Positions 5,365 through 5,770 of a stretch of DNA of 5,770 nt are shown here, in pieces (position 1 is the first letter of the stretch; every line of letters starts with the position of its first letter). This DNA is from Planctomycetota bacterium (GTDB lineage: Bacteria; Planctomycetota; Phycisphaerae; WQYP01). Made by a program: the position numbers and the translations under genes. Where the stretch lies: the NCBI GenBank assembly GCA_021816165.1, contig JAKAYZ010000048.1:1-5770 (forward strand), given 5' to 3'. The notes below the pieces were generated by a model. It did not search any database. It was not told where the DNA came from and saw only the letters and a list, made by a program, of their open reading frames with translations.

Positions 5365-5770
5365 ATGGGCACGTCCGACAATACCGCAACCACCATACGT
5401 GACACCACCGCCAACCCGGCAGCGCTGGGCTTACTGGCGTTTGGCCTGACCACGGTACTGCTTAACCTCGCCAACATCGGTTGCTACCCCCTTAACAGCA
5501 TGATTCTGGCTATGGGCATTTTTTATGGCGGCATAGCGCAGGTGATTGCCGGCGTGCTTGAGTGGAAAAAGGGCAACACCTTCGGCACCACCGCTTTTGT
5601 TTCTTATGGTATGTTCTGGCTTACGCTGGTGGCGCTGATTGTGCTGCCCACATGGACGCCTGCCGTCCAAGGCCCCACCGCCGCCGGCATGAGCTCGTAT
5701 CTTTTTGGTTGGGGCATCTTTACGCTGTTTTTATTCATTGGAACATGGAGGCTTAACCGCGCACTGCAGT
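5365..5770 (+). CDS. satP: SatP/YaaH-type acetate/succinate transporter, N-terminal part (cut by window end)
   Basis: Members of the GPR1/FUN34/YaaH (AceTr) family move acetate or succinate across the inner membrane with protons. The 135 residues present match the family well. The signature [19 protein letters not shown] (17-35) corresponds to the NPAPLGL motif with Ala20 in place of Pro. [24 protein letters not shown] (51-74) and [20 protein letters not shown] (76-95) are near-identical in pattern to E. coli SatP. Four membrane helices are visible, at about 20-40, 45-65, 77-95 and 110-128; family proteins have six and about 190-200 residues, so roughly the last third is missing. The N-terminus has a short polar tail before NPA. 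The ATG at 5365-5367 has a strong AAGGAG (5353-5358) with a 6-base spacer. The long upstream gap suggests its own promoter. Imported acetate would feed acetyl-CoA, the substrate of the AccA-containing enzyme encoded at the other end, but no direct link is shown. Confidence 0.94.
   Translation, partial: MGTSDNTATTIRDTTANPAALGLLAFGLTTVLLNLANIGCYPLNSMILAMGIFYGGIAQVIAGVLEWKKGNTFGTTAFVSYGMFWLTLVALIVLPTWTPAVQGPTAAGMSSYLFGWGIFTLFLFIGTWRLNRALQ

Noticed and set aside
1..5770. An undescribed defence, mobile or secretion system
   Set aside because: All six genes fall in known housekeeping or metabolic families; no repeats, integrase, toxin-antitoxin pair or reverse transcriptase signature is visible.

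Overview
The window is a compact stretch of a bacterial chromosome, GC-rich by eye, carrying six protein-coding genes of central metabolism and housekeeping. I see no mobile element, CRISPR array, tRNA or rRNA. Two genes run off the ends. The organism is a bacterium with fully bacterial gene types: AccA, type III pantothenate kinase, Obg and SatP. The gene order is not that of well-known enteric or Bacillus genomes. The flavoprotein subtype and mixed Shine-Dalgarno usage would fit Planctomycetota or a relative, but that placement is an impression, not a demonstration.

Left half, minus strand, in order of transcription: obg (2535 to 1312), then 30 bases, then coaX (1281 to 517), then a 148-base gap, then accA (from 368 leftward, cut by the window edge). 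obg and coaX look co-transcribed. accA has its own candidate -10 and a good ribosome binding site in the gap, so it may be expressed both by read-through and from its own promoter. CoaX catalyses the first committed step of CoA synthesis. AccA is part of the enzyme turning acetyl-CoA into malonyl-CoA, so the two sit on one metabolic line.

Centre: a 305-base divergent intergenic region (2536-2840) holds outward-facing -10-like elements for obg and for the flavoprotein gene, and an 8-base direct repeat around the latter.

Right half, plus strand: an FAD-dependent oxidoreductase of the geranylgeranyl reductase/FixC-like group (2841-4043), then 42 bases, then prephenate/arogenate dehydrogenase tyrA (4086-5096), then a 268-base gap with a perfect hairpin, then the 5' part of a satP/yaaH-type acetate/succinate transporter gene (from 5365, cut by the window end).

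The most interesting sequence-level signals are modest. obg and tyrA lack a Shine-Dalgarno but have -10-like hexamers placed so that transcription would start at or next to the ATG (possible leaderless mRNAs). There are non-conserved N-terminal extensions on AccA and TyrA. Obg carries a proline-rich tail in place of the usual C-terminal domain. TyrA lacks the acidic residue typical of NAD-specific enzymes. I found no convincing undescribed multi-gene system here.
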